DNA from: Panulirus ornatus
Lineage: Eukaryota; Arthropoda; Malacostraca; Decapoda; Palinuridae
Length of the DNA stretch: 64,000 nt
Assembly (NCBI RefSeq): GCF_036320965.1
Contig: NC_092276.1
Span: 6,914,282 to 6,978,281, forward strand
Direction: 5' to 3'
The notes under the pieces are model-generated. The model worked only from the letters and a program-made list of their open reading frames with translations. It searched no databases and was not told the origin of the DNA. Of the stretch, positions 43,160 through 54,616 are shown in pieces (position 1 is the stretch's first letter; every line of letters starts with the position of its first letter). The position numbers and the translations under genes are program-made.

Positions 43160-44024
43160 AATTTTTTTTTTTTTTTTTATACTTTGTCGCTGTCTCCCGC
43201 GTTTGCGAGGTAGTGCAAGGAAACAGACGAAAGAAATGGCCCAACCCCCCCCCATACACATGTACATACACACGTCCACACACGCAAATATACATACCTA
43301 CACAGCTTTCCATGGTTTACCCCAGACGCTTCACATGCCTTGATTCAATCCACTGACAGCACGTCAACCCCTGTATACCACATCGCTCCAATTCACTCTA
43401 TTCCTTGCCCTCCTTTCACCCTCCTGCATGTTCAGGCCCCGATCACACAAAATCTTTTTCACTCCATCTTTCCACCTCCAATTTGGTCTCCCTCTTCTCC
43501 TCGTTCCCTCCACCTCCGACACATATATCCTCTTGGTCAATCTTTCCTCACTCATTCTCTCCATGTGCCCAAACCATTTCAAAACACCCTCTTCTGCTCT
43601 CTCAACCACGCTCTTTTTATTTCCACACATCTCTCTTACCCTTACGTTACTTACTCGATCAAACCACCTCACACCACACATTGTCCTCAAACATCTCATT
43701 TCCAGCACATCCATCCTCCTGCGCACAACTCTATCCATAGCCCACGCCTCGCAACCATACAACATTGTTGGAACCACTATTCCTTCAAACATACCCATTT
43801 TTGCTTTCCGAGATAATGTTCTCGACTTCCACACATTTTTCAAGGCTCCCAAAATTTTCGCCCCCTCCCCCACCCTATGATCCACTTCCGCTTCCATGGT
43901 TCCATCCGCTGCCAGATCCACTCCCAGATATCTAAAACACTTCACTTCCTCCAGTTTTTCTCCATTCAAACTCACCTCCCAATTGACTTGACCCTCAACC
44001 CTACTGTACCTAATAACCTTGCTC
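43160..44024 (-). mobile_element. RTE-like LINE, 5'-truncated, short 3' UTR, open frame
   Basis: Minus strand with poly(A) at 43160-43178 and an open frame 44026-43364 (220 codons) from SKVIRYSRVEGQVNWEVSLN to VVYRG-stop without lesion. It is almost identical to the copies at 3461, 7427 and 30876. The truncation point is in the RT thumb. Confidence 0.88.
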
Positions 44025-44039
44025 ATTTAAAATGATTGG

Positions 44040-44470
44040 TAAATTATTTAGAATTATCTGCCAAAGTATCATGAGGTGGTGAGAGAGTTAAATGTGAGTC
44101 TTGTAGAGTATATGAATATGCATTCTATAGGGGATGAGAGGACCTGGTAAGTGAGCCAGTTGTTTAATGATGATACAGCACTGGTGGCAAATATAGATAA
44201 GACTGGGCAGAGGATGATGGGTGTGTTGGAAATTAAATGTCTAAGGACAATATGTGGCGTGAGGTGGTTTCATCGAGTAATAAAATGGTAAGAGAGAGGT
44301 ATAAGTTTGTTAAGTGTACCTGGTAAGTTGTAGGGTTACTGACTGATTAGGTGAAAGCATGCACACAGAGCATTAGACTTCAAAGGAGCAGTGTAGTTTC
44401 AGAAGTGGTAACGGATGTGTGGATCAGGAGTATGCTTTAAAGAATGTGCAAAAAATACTTAAACAGATGG
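44040..44470 (+). mobile_element. Old, rearranged RTE-like fragments
   Basis: The order of pieces differs from the element: VVRELNVSLVEYMNMHSIGD and FNDDTALVANID come first. A C-terminal scrap (LEIKCLRTICGVRWFHRV) follows, then RT fingers (RGISLLSVPGKL). This implies deletion and rearrangement. Confidence 0.6.
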
Positions 44471-46590
44471 ATTTTCTTTTTTCGATGTTGGAGGCTCCAG
44501 TCATGGACAAAAGTTCATATCAAGACTCGGCCTTAATTGAAATATAGAAAGGATTATGAAGATAAAAAAAAAAAAAAAAGGGAAATTATTTATGAATTTT
44601 GGAGGAAGTGAAAAACCTGTCTTTTAAATTGTGCTTGATCAAACTTATTAGGAAAGATGTAAGAAGGTAGAGAGTGCAAAGCTTCGAAGTGTATTCCAGT
44701 TATAGCCCGCCCTCATTTTTCTTTTTTACTTTGGAGGCTCCAATCATGGATAAAAGTCCACCTCAATGCTGGGCATTAATTGAAAAATAGAGGATTACGA
44801 AAGGGAAAAGAAGCGACAAGGGAAAATGTTTAACAATTGTGGAGGAAATTAAAAATCTGTCTTTTAAAATGTGCCAGGTATTAGGAAAAGTAATTGGAAA
44901 AGACTTGAGAGGGTAGAGAGTTCCAAAGCTTTAAGGTGTGGGGAAGGGAAAGATACAGTTATCAAAATGGCCCACTCTTGAGTTGCCAGCAGCCATACAG
45001 TAATCATATGATGCAGCAGCTTGCTGAGTATTGCACGGTGTAGCTAGTGGTGGGGGCACACAAGCAGCCAGCTTGAGAGCAAAAACCAAAGTAATACCAA
45101 CAGAAGAATGAAAGTGAATCAACATTGCAGCATAGGGCAAGCTGGCCAAGTTTTGAAGTTAGCGAAGGAGTGTTTATAAGTCAGACTACTTTCGACTCAA
45201 CTCTGTCATGTAAGGATGCAGAGCTAGAACTCCTCCAGATGTGAAACCAGTATTCCATACAAAGACACATGAATCCTTTGTATAAATGGAGCAACTGTTC
45301 AGAAGAAAAGAAATTTCAACATCTAGACAGGGGGAGCAGTGGCAGCTGGCTGGCTGATCCATCAACGGCTGTGGATATAGATTGGCTAGAGAGGAAGTTT
45401 GATAAGAGGGAACATATTGAGGGAGGGAAGCCAAAAGATGGGAGCTTATGTCAAGGGTAACTACACAGGACTCCCCAAAATCTTTCATGGATGATGACCA
45501 GACAGTAGTATGAGAGGAAAGAATATCACCAATGGATCTTGCCTTATGGAAGCCACACTTGTGATCAGAGAGAAGACTGAAGACTGTGAGATTCAAGATG
45601 TCTCAGGATAAGGGAGTTCAGGAGGGATTCAAAGATTCTGGAAATGGTAAATGTCAAAGCAACAGGACTATAGTTCAAGAGGTTAGAATGACCACCCTTC
45701 TTAAGGATGGGATTTACCAACACAGGCTTTCAAGAAAAAAGAAAAGTTTTGCTTTTAAAGCAGAAATGGAACAGATGAGCAAACACAAGTGCTAGTTCAA
45801 AGGCACACTCTTTCAGGACATGGGAATGGATGCCATCAGGACCATAAGTCTTGTTTATGTCCAGAGGGGCATAGGATTAGTAAGATGAGCATCAAGGGGT
45901 GAAGAAATGTTAGAATGGTACAAGGTGGAGTTAGAGGAGAAATAGGAACCAAAGAGAGTTGCTTGTTCCATGGAAGAGACAGCAATAGTAATGTCAGAAT
46001 GGAAAAGTAAAGGAAAGGTAAAATGACAGAAGCTGTTAGAGATACCCTTAGCTAAAGACAAGAGAGACCTACATGTGGATGATGAAAGGTTATCACACTT
46101 CTTGTATAAAGGAGCACTTTGCCTCATGGATAACATACTTAAAATGATTATGGACAGTGGTAAACGCTAAATGGGAGTCAGAGGAAGGAGCGTTTTTCCA
46201 GGCCTCATGAGCCTGATCCCTTGCCTGAATGGTCTCAGAACAGCAACGGTGGAACCATGGGTTGGAGGAAGAGGCTGTCTTGCAGAATGAGGAGATCAGT
46301 GCTACCATTTTTGCAACAGTAGCCTCTGCTGTGCATTTGGCAGAGACAGAAGCATCACCACATGAGACAGTAGGAGGAGCTGTGTGCCTGGGCCAGCAGT
46401 TTTCATGTGGGAGATTGGGTATTAGTAATGGGTGATATGTATATGAAAGTGGGTATTGAGGCAGCTGAGGGCATAATTGGGAACATTGGGTATTCAGTGA
46501 TGTGAATGGAAAAGGTGCACAGCTTGCAGAGTCGTGTACTGAAAAAGGACTGCTGATTGGGAATACCTGGTTGAGAAAGGACATACATAA
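44471..46590 (-). mobile_element. Jockey-like LINE, RT region plus an extra 3' end
   Basis: The minus strand from 46590 reads SSSNPWFHRCCSETIQARDQ, EAKCSFIQE, a decayed RT with LLSDHKCGFHKARSIGDILS and DFGESCVVTLDISSH, and then the C-terminal NSRVGHFDNCIFPF. Its own 3' end is near 44730. A second partial 3' end of the same family lies at 44480-44720. Multiple stops. Confidence 0.7.
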
Positions 46591-47000
46591 GTGTGTATAG
46601 GTGAGTAGGAAAAATGTTAAGTGGGCATTACTGGATTATGTACTGACTAATGGAAATATAAAAGTGAGACTCCTGGAAGTGAAATTGCTGACAGGCAACT
46701 GGAGGTATGTCTCATCATTACTTGGTGAAGGCAAGGGTGAAGATTTGTAGAGGCTTTCAGAAAAGAGGAAATGTCATGGGTAGGAGGAAGTGAACCTGGA
46801 AAAGAGACCACAAGGAATTGAGTGCAGAATGGCAAAAGATGAGAGTAAATGAAACAAGGAGAGTGGGCGAGGAATGGGAGGTGTTTAAAGAAGCAGTGCT
46901 ACAAATGTGACAGAATGTGCAGCATCTGGAAGATGGAAGGTAGGCATGTGAGAAATGATAGTAAGTGGCAGGATGGTGAAATCAAATTGCTAGTGAAAAA

Positions 47001-47135
47001 TAGAAGAAAGGTGGATAGTCATCACTTCCAGGTAAGGAGTATAAACAGAAGAAAGGTGGATAGTCATCACTTCCAGGTAAGGAGTATAAATAGAAGAAAG
47101 GTGGATAGTCATAACTTCCAGGTAAGGAGTATAAG
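47001..47135. repeat. 45 bp unit repeated three times
   Basis: Units at 47001-47045, 47046-47090 and 47091-47135, each beginning YAGAAGAAAGGTGGATAGTC. Only two or three differences. It lies in the linker of the old RTE copy and keeps frame (RRKVDSHHFQVRSIN per unit). Confidence 0.92.
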
Positions 47136-48280
47136 TGATTGGAAGATGTGCAAGAGAAAGCATCATGTCAAGAGGAAGGTGCAAGGACTGAGAACACAGC
47201 TAATGAGAGCTTGGCTGAGCAAGTATCAGCAAGCTTCAGGGAATATAAGAAAATTATTTGGAAGGAGGTGAAGAATGTGACAAAAACAAGGGAACATATG
47301 GGAATATCACTGTGGGGGGTAAATGGGGAAGTGGCAACAGGCAAAAATGATGTGGACAGGAGGAGATGACTTGAGTACTTTGAAGAACTAATGATTGTGT
47401 GGGATGATTTGGTGCCAGATATGGGGTGTTTGAGTTGGGGAGGTATGCAAAGTGAAAGAGCCATGCCAGGTGATTTTGTGACAAGAAAAAATGAAATATG
47501 GCGAAGTGGCAAGAGTGGATGTAGTTGAATTTCTTAAGAAAGGGAGTGATGGTGTTGTTGACTGGTTAATTATGATTTTAAGCATATGTATGGATCATGG
47601 TGAGATGCCTGAGGATTGGAAGAATGCACATATAGTGCCATTGTATAAGGGCAAGGGAACAAAGGTGAATGTTTAAGTTACAGTTACAATATAGTTGTCA
47701 CTGAGAGGGTGGCAGCATGCACAGAGCATCAGACTAGTGAAGAATAATGTGGTTTCTAGAATTGGTAGAGGAGGTGTGGATCAAGTGTTTGTTTCAAAGA
47801 ATATTTTTGAGAAATGCTTAGAAAAACAGAAAGATTTTAAGTGGCATCTATAGATCTGAAGAAAGCATATGACAGGGTTAATGGAGATGCTCTGTGGAAA
47901 GTGTTACAAATATATATGGTACGAAGGAAAGCTAAAAAAAGCAGAGAAGTTTTTATTTGAGAGTAAAGTGTGTTTGCAAGTAGGTACAGAGAAGAGTGAG
48001 TGGCTCCAGGTGAAGATGGGCTGCAGCAGGGGTGTTGATGTCAACATGGTTATTCAATCTGTTTATCGATGGGGTTGTGAAGGAATGAATGTGAGGATTT
48101 TGTGGAAGGATAGGTTGGCAATCTGGCATGGGTTAGGGTGATTGGGAGGTGAGTCAGGTATTGTTTGATGATGACATGATGCTGATGGGAAGACTGCTTG
48201 AGAAACTGCAGAAATTGGTTTCTGAGTTTGGAAGTGTGAGTGAAAGGAAAAAGTTGAGAGTAAATATGAATTACCAGGTA

Positions 48281-48405
48281 TAATTTCCAAAAGAAGGAAC
48301 GGAGAATGGGACCAGGTGAGGATATTCCCTCAAAGGCCCAGTCCTCTGTTCTTAGCACTACCTCGCTAATGCGGGAAATAGCAAATGGTATGAAAAAAAA
48401 CTGTA
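48281..48405 (+). mobile_element. Repeat A, 3' half
   Basis: TTTCCAAAAGAAGGAACGGA, CCCAGTCCTCTGTTCTTAGC, ACTACCTCGCTAATGCGGGA and an A-run. Inserted in an old RTE copy. Confidence 0.75.
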
Positions 48406-49089
48406 GAGAGTCAGGTTAGTTAGGGTGTGCGTTTGAATGGAGAAAACTTAAAATTACTTAAGTAGTGTTTCAACTACCAGGGAGTGAACATGGCAGAAAA
48501 TGGAACCATGGGAGCTGAAGTGTGCAGACATGTGGGCAAGGGGACTAAGGTCTTGGAAATGCTAGGGAATGTATGATAACATAGGTCACTATCTGGGAAG
48601 GCAAAGATGGGCATGTTTGAAGGTATAATAGCCCCAACAGTGTTGTGTGGATGCAAAGCATGGTATATAGAACAGAATGTACAGAAGAGGGTGAATGTTT
48701 TGAAAACGAAATGTCTAAGGACAATAAGTGGTGTGGAGAGAGTTGACTGAGTAAGAAATGATATGGTAAAAGGGAGCTATGGTAATTAGAAGAATTCACC
48801 AGTAATGGAGACACTTCTGCCATGGCCACCCTCTTGAGGGAGCTCCTGGATTAAATGGGCATTAGAGATATAGATAAATAGTAAGAGAACTTCAATGAAA
48901 TGGTCTGGATATATAGAAAAAATAAGTAAGGAGAGATTGACAAAGAGGATATATGCATCAGAACTGGAGAGGACAAGGAGAAAGAAGAGACCAAAAAGGA
49001 GATGAAGGGATAGAGTGAAAAAGGTTTTCAGTGTGAGGGTCGTGAACATGCATGAGGATGTAAGGCATGCCAGGAGACAGTTTCCCTCT

Positions 49090-49790
49090 TTAGTAATTTT
49101 TTTCTGTGTTGAAGGCTCCAGTCATGGACAAAAGTCCGCATCAAGGCCGGACCTTAACTGAAATACAGAGAATTATGAAACAGAAAAAGACAAGGCAAAG
49201 TGTTTAAGAATTTTTGGGAAAATGAAAAACCTGTCTTTCGAAACATGCCAGGTCATAGTCACTGGGAAAGACACGAGAAGGTAGAGAGTTCCAAAGCTCT
49301 GAGATGTAGGGAAAGATACAGGTGTCAAAATGGCCCACCCTTGAGTTGCCAATGGCCACACTGTAATCATGTGATGCAGCAGCTTGCCGAATACTGCATG
49401 GTCTAGCTAGTGGTGGGGGCACACAAGCAACCAACTCTCAGGAGCAAAAACCAAACTAGTACCTATAGAAGAGGGAAAGTGAACCAACATTGCAGCAAAG
49501 GGCAAGGGGTCAAGTTTGGAAGTAATCCTGGAACAGTTTATAAGTTGGACTGCTTTTGACTCAACTCTGTCAAGTAAGGATATAGTGACAGAACCACCCC
49601 AAGTATGAGAGCCGTACTCCATACAAGGATGAATCAATCCCTTCTATAAATAGAGCAGCTGTTCAAAAGAGAAGTTTAGACATCTAAACAGGACACCCAT
49701 TTTCTTAGCGTTAGACTTAGCTATTCTTGCAATGTTGAGTTTCCAAGAAAGAGTGGATGTTACAGTAATACCAAGTATGTTTAGTGACAA
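49090..49790 (-). mobile_element. Jockey-like LINE, 3' fragment
   Basis: The minus strand reads FDRIDPSLYMEYGSHTWGGS-like sequence, ESKAVQLINCSRITSKLDPL, FAAMLVHFPSSIGTSLVFA, SHDYSVAIGNSRVGHFDTCI and LWNSLPSRVF, then the 3' end with TGATGCGGACTTTTGTCCAT. Mildly decayed. Confidence 0.75.
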
Positions 49791-49849
49791 GTTTGACAAA
49801 ATGTCAGCTCCAAAGTTTTACCTGTTCCCAAACCAAGCACACATGCTGC

Positions 49850-50815
49850 TCTATCTTATAACACATTCAAAAGTCCTTCGAAATACTCACTCCACTTTTT
49901 CACCCATTATTTGCCTTTGAAAACTTCCCCATCTGCTCTCCTCACCATTACTCCTATCTGTTCTCTTGATCTCTCATTTTCTTATCGTATCTGAAAGTTT
50001 GTAGTGGTTTTAGGAAAAGAGGAAATGATGTGTGAAACAACTGGTGAAAGCAAGAGTCTGGAAAAGAGGTCTTCCTGCACAAATTATAAGAGGAGTAGAA
50101 GATATTCAAGGAAGTAGTGCTTACCTATGCAGGTGAAGTGTATGGCACGTGAAAAGTGGGTGTATGAGAAAAGTTTATGAGTGGTGGTATGAGGAAATCA
50201 GATTGCTGCAAGTGAAAGAGTGATATATTGATGGTATCTTGAAGGGAAGGGTGTGCAAGTGATTAGGAGTGTTGGAGAGAGACCAGAAGGAAGCAGAGAA
50301 AATATGATCATGAAGAGAAAACGAGGAAAAATGGCAAGGACATGAAAACATACCTATATCTCTGATGCGGAAATGAGTCACAGGGTGGGGGAGGGAGTGA
50401 AGGTTCTGGGAGTGTTGAAGAATGTGTGGAAGGCAAGAACATTATCTCAGAGAGCAAAAATGGGTGTGTTTGAAGGAATAGTGGTTCCAACAATGTCATA
50501 TGGCTGCGAGGCATGGGCTATAGATATGGTTGTGCTGAGGAGGGTGGATGTGTTGGAAATGAAATATATGAGGACAATATGTGGTGTGTGGCGGGGTGGC
50601 AATAAGAATGGATGAAGGCAGCAAGTATGGATATGTACATGTGTATATATGTATATGTCTGTGTATGTATACGGTGAAATGTGTATATATATATATATGT
50701 GCTTGTGTGGGTGGTTATGTATATAAATGTGTATGTGGGTGGGTTGGGCCATTCCTTGTCTGTTTCCTTGTGCTACCTTGCTAACGCAGGAGACGGTGGT
50801 TAAGTATGATAATTA
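49850..50815 (+). mobile_element. Old RTE-like fragments and an internally deleted copy
   Basis: 49850-49985 is a minus-oriented linker scrap. 49986-50368 is a decayed plus-oriented endonuclease-end and linker stretch. 50369-50582 is RT thumb to YGCEAWAIDMVVLRRVDVLE and MRTICGV. It joins directly at GTGGTGTGTGGCGGGGTGGC to the distal 3' UTR (50583-50815), so the rest of the ORF and proximal UTR are deleted. Confidence 0.7.
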
Positions 50816-50824
50816 ATAAATGAA

Positions 50825-51115
50825 TATAAATCTCTGATGCCATACCCTCCTGGAACTCCTTCAAGGGAGTGGCCATGGGAAAAGTCTCCATAACTGGTAA
50901 ACTCCAATGCTGCCTCTTAGCCTTTAGTGCCTCATCCTTAACATGCCACTGGCATAGGGCAACTCTAATGTAGTGTTTCCAGAGGCTCCTATCCAATGTT
51001 TCAACAAACTACTTCTACCAAATGTTTCAACCTACTACTTCTACCTAATGCTCACAACTAATGTCCTTCCTACTACTTCTACCTAATTTTCCTACTTACT
51101 GCTTACTAAAAAGGA
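50825..51115 (+). repeat. Dispersed repeat C, 5' half
   Basis: ATCTCTGATGCCATACCCTC, GGAACTCCTTCAAGGGAGTG, then CTACTTCTACCTAATG units to CTACTTACTGCTTACT, where RTE sequence begins. Confidence 0.75.
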
Positions 51116-51404
51116 TAATGAGTGGTGGGATAAAGAAGTAAGACTGTTAGAGAAAGAGAAGAAAGAGGCTTTTGGACGATTTTTGCAGGGAAATAGTGCA
51201 AATGAATGGGAGATGTATAAAAGAAAGAGGCAAGAGGTCAAGAGAAAGGTGCAAGTGATGAAAAAGAGGGCAAATGAAAGTTGGGGTGAATCATTAAATT
51301 CTAGGGAAAATAAAAAGATGTTTTGGAAGGAGGTAAATACATATCAAGTATACATATACATACACACACAGACATATACATACTGTATATACACATATAC
51401 AAAA
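51110..51404 (+). mobile_element. RTE-like linker fragment with microsatellite end
   Basis: The plus strand has LEKEKKEAFGRFLQGNSANE, WEMYKRKRQEVKRKVQ, then NKKMFWKEVNTYQV and an ATACACAC-type tail. It is in opposite orientation to the copy that follows. Confidence 0.7.
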
Positions 51405-53041
51405 TTCAAAAGTCTCTAGCTGTCATGTATAATGCACCAAAACCATAACTCCCTTTCCACATCCAGGCCCCACAAAACTTTCCATGGTTTACCCCAGACG
51501 CTTCACATGCCCTGGTTCAATCCATTGACAGCACTTCGACCCCAGTATACCACATCGTTCCAATTCACTCTATTCCTTGCACGCCTTTCACCCTCCTGCA
51601 TGTTCAGGCCCCGATAACTCAAAATCTTTTTCACTCCATCTTTCCACCTCCAATTTGGTCTCCCACTTCTCCTCGTTCCCTCCACCTCTGACACATAATA
51701 TCCTCTTTGTCAATCTTTCCTCACTCATTCTCTCCATGTGACCAAACCATTTCAAAACACCCTCTTCTGCTCTCTCAACCACACTCTTTTTATTACCACA
51801 CATCTCTCTTACCCTCTCATTCCTTACTCGATCAAACCACCTCATACCACATAATGCCCTCAAACATCTCATTTCCAGCACATCCCCCCTCCTCTGCACA
51901 ACTCTATCGATAGCCCACGTCTCGCAACCATATAACGTTGTTGGAACCACTATTCCTTCAAACATACCCATTTTTGCTTTCCAAGATAACATTCTCAACT
52001 TCCACACATTTTTGAATGCTCCCAGAGCCTTCGCCCCCTCCCCCACCTTATGATTCACTTCCGCTTCCATGGTTCCATCCGCTGCCAAATTTACTCCCAG
52101 ATATCTAAAACACTTCACTTCCTCCAGTTTTTCTCCATTCAAACTTACCTCCCAGTTAACTTGTTCCTCAACCCTACTGTACCTAATAACCTTGCTCATA
52201 TTCACATTTACTCTCAGCTTTCTTCTTTCACACACTTTACCAAACTCAGTCACCAGCTTCTGCAGTTTCTCACAAGAATCAGCCACCAGCGCTGTATCAT
52301 CAGCGAACAACTGACTCACTTCCCAAGCTCTCTCATCCACAACAGACTTCATACTTGCCCCTCTTTCCAAAACTCTTGCATTCACCTCACTAAAACCCCA
52401 TCCATAAACAAATTAAACAACCATGGACACATCACGCACCCCTGAGGCAAACCAACATTCACTGAGAACCAATCACTGACCTCTCTTCCTACACGTACAC
52501 ATGCCTTACATCCTCAATAAAAACTTTTCACTGCTTCTAACAACTTACCTCCCACACCATATATTCTTAATACCTTCCACAGAGCATCTCTATCAACTCT
52601 TATCATATGCCTTCTCCAGATCCATAAATGCTACATACAAATCCATTTGCTTTTCTAAGTATTTCTCACATACATTTTTCAAAGCAAACACCTGATCCAC
52701 AAATCGTCTACCACTTCTGAAACCACACTGCTCTTCCCTAATCTGATGCTCTGTACATGCCTTCACCCTCTCAATCAATACCCTCCCATATAATTTCCCC
52801 AGGAATACTTAACAAACTTATACCTCTGTAATTTAAGCATTTACTCGTATCCCCTTTGCCTTTCTACAATGGCACTGTGCAAGCATTCCGCCAGTTCTCA
52901 GGCACCTCACCATGAGTCACATACATTAAATAACCTTACCAACCAGTCAACAATACAGTCACCCCCTTCCCCTTTTTTTTATAAATTCCACTGCAATACC
53001 AGCCAAACCCTCTGCCTTGCCGGCTTTCATCTTCCGCAAAG
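51405..53041 (-). mobile_element. RTE-like LINE, RT to proximal 3' UTR
   Basis: The minus strand runs from KAGKAEGLAGIAVEF (~53035) through RT, LFADD, thumb and C-terminal region to the 3' UTR. The 3' UTR is cut at TCTCTAGCTGTCATGTATAA. Lesions include an extra base in the palm (KAYDKS), a changed LRQG motif and a short frameshift at 51690. Confidence 0.85.
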
Positions 53042-54600
53042 CTTATGTACATGTGGATATATGTATACGTCTGTGTATGTACATTGATAGAGATGCTCTG
53101 TGGAAGGTATTAAGAATATATGGTGTGGGAGGCAAGTTGTTAGAAGCAGTGAAAAGTTTTTATCGAGGCTGTAAGGCATGTGTATGTGTAGGAAGAGAGG
53201 AAAGTGATTGGTTCTCAGTGAATGTAGGTTTGCGGCAGGGGTGTGCGATGTCTCCATGGTTGTTGAATTTGTTTATGGATGGGGTTGTTAGGGAGGTGAA
53301 TGCAAGAGTTTTGGAAAGAGGGGCAAGTATGAAGTCTGTTGGGGATGAGAGAGCTTGGGAAGTGAGTCAGTTGTTGTTCGCTGATGATACAGCGCTGGTA
53401 GCTGATTCATGTGAGAAACTGCAGAAGCTGGTGACTGAGTTTGGTAAAGTGTGTGAAAGAAGAAAGTTAAGAGTAAATGTGAATAAGAGCAAGGTTATTA
53501 GGTACAGTAGGGTTGAGGGGCAAGTCAATTGGGAGGTAAGTTTGAATGGAGAAAAACTAGAGGAAGTAAAGTGTTTTAGATATCTGGGAGTTGATCTGGC
53601 AGCGGATGGAACCATGGAAGTGGAAGTGAATCATAGGGTGGGGGAGGGGGCGAAAATCCTGGGAGCCTTGAAGAATGTTTGGAAGTCGAGAACATTATCT
53701 CGGAAAGCAAAAATGGGTATGTTTGAAGGAATAGTGGTTCCAACAATGTTGTATGGTTGCGAGGCATGGGCTATGGATAGAGTTGTGCGCAGGAGGGTGG
53801 ATGTGCTGGAAATGAGATGTTTGAGGACAATGTGTGGTGTGAGGTGGTTTGATCGAGTAAGTAATGTAAGGGTAAGAGAGATGTGTGGAAATAAAAAGAG
53901 CATGGTTGAGAGAGCAGAAGAGGGTGTTTTGAAATGGTTTGGGCACATAGAGAGAATGAGTGAGGAAAGATTGACCAAGAGGATATATGTGTCGGAGGTG
54001 GAGGGAACGAGGAGAAGTGGGAGACCAAATTGGAGGTGGAAATAATGTAGTGAAAAACATTTTGAGTGATCGGGGCCTGAACATGCAGGAGGGTGAAAGG
54101 CGGGCAAGGAATAGAGTGAATTGGATCGATGTGGTATACCGGGGTTGACGTGCTGTCAGTGGATTGAATCAGGGCATGTGAAGCATCTGGGGTAATCCAT
54201 GGAAAGTTGTGTGGGGCCTGGATGTGGAAAGGGAGCTGTGGTTTCGGGCATTATTGCATGACAGCTAGAGACTGAGTGTGAACGAATGGGGCCTTTGTTG
54301 TTTTTTCCTAGCGCTACCTCGCACACATGAGGGGAAGGGGGATGGTATTCCATGTGTGGCGAGGTGGCGATGGGAATGAATAAAGGCACAGTGTGAATTG
54401 TGTGCATGGGTATATATGTATGTGTCTCTGTGTGTATATATATATTTGTACATTGAGATGTATAGGTATGTATATTTGCGTGTGTGGACGTGTATGTATA
54501 TACATGTGTATGGGGGTGGGTTGGGCCATTTCTTTTGTCTGTTTCCTTGCGCTGCCTCGCAAATGCGGGAGACAGCGACAAAGCAAAATAATGTAAAAAA
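53042..54600 (+). mobile_element. RTE-like LINE, 5'-truncated, long 3' UTR, open RT
   Basis: It starts at DRDALWKVLRIYGVGG (53084), after a short tail-like piece (53042-53083), and is open to 54045: LRQGCAMSPWLL, LFADDTALVADSCE, thumb, YGCEAW, RWFDRVSNVRVREMCGNKKS. A small change (GGAAATAATG for GGAAAGATGG) breaks the frame near 54042. It then runs to VVYRG-stop and a long 3' UTR ending CGACAAAGCAAAATAATG. Confidence 0.88.
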
Positions 54601-54616
54601 TAATGTACTTGTATGT

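Larger units (their letters stand above)
46591..49075 (+). mobile_element. Old RTE-like LINE, interrupted
   Basis: The plus strand has a decayed endonuclease end (YVLTNGNIKVRLLEV), linker (FGRR; IWKEVKNVTKTREHMGISL), RT fingers (GVVDWLIMILSICMDHGEMP, EDWKNAHIVPLYKGKG) and a palm with several lesions, to ~48280. A repeat A piece (48281-48405) interrupts it. C-terminal RTE sequence then follows to ~49075, itself interrupted by a repeat C piece at 48795-48870. Confidence 0.7.

Noticed and set aside
47001..47135. CRISPR-like array
   Set aside because: Direct 45 bp repeats without variable spacers, in a eukaryotic LINE.
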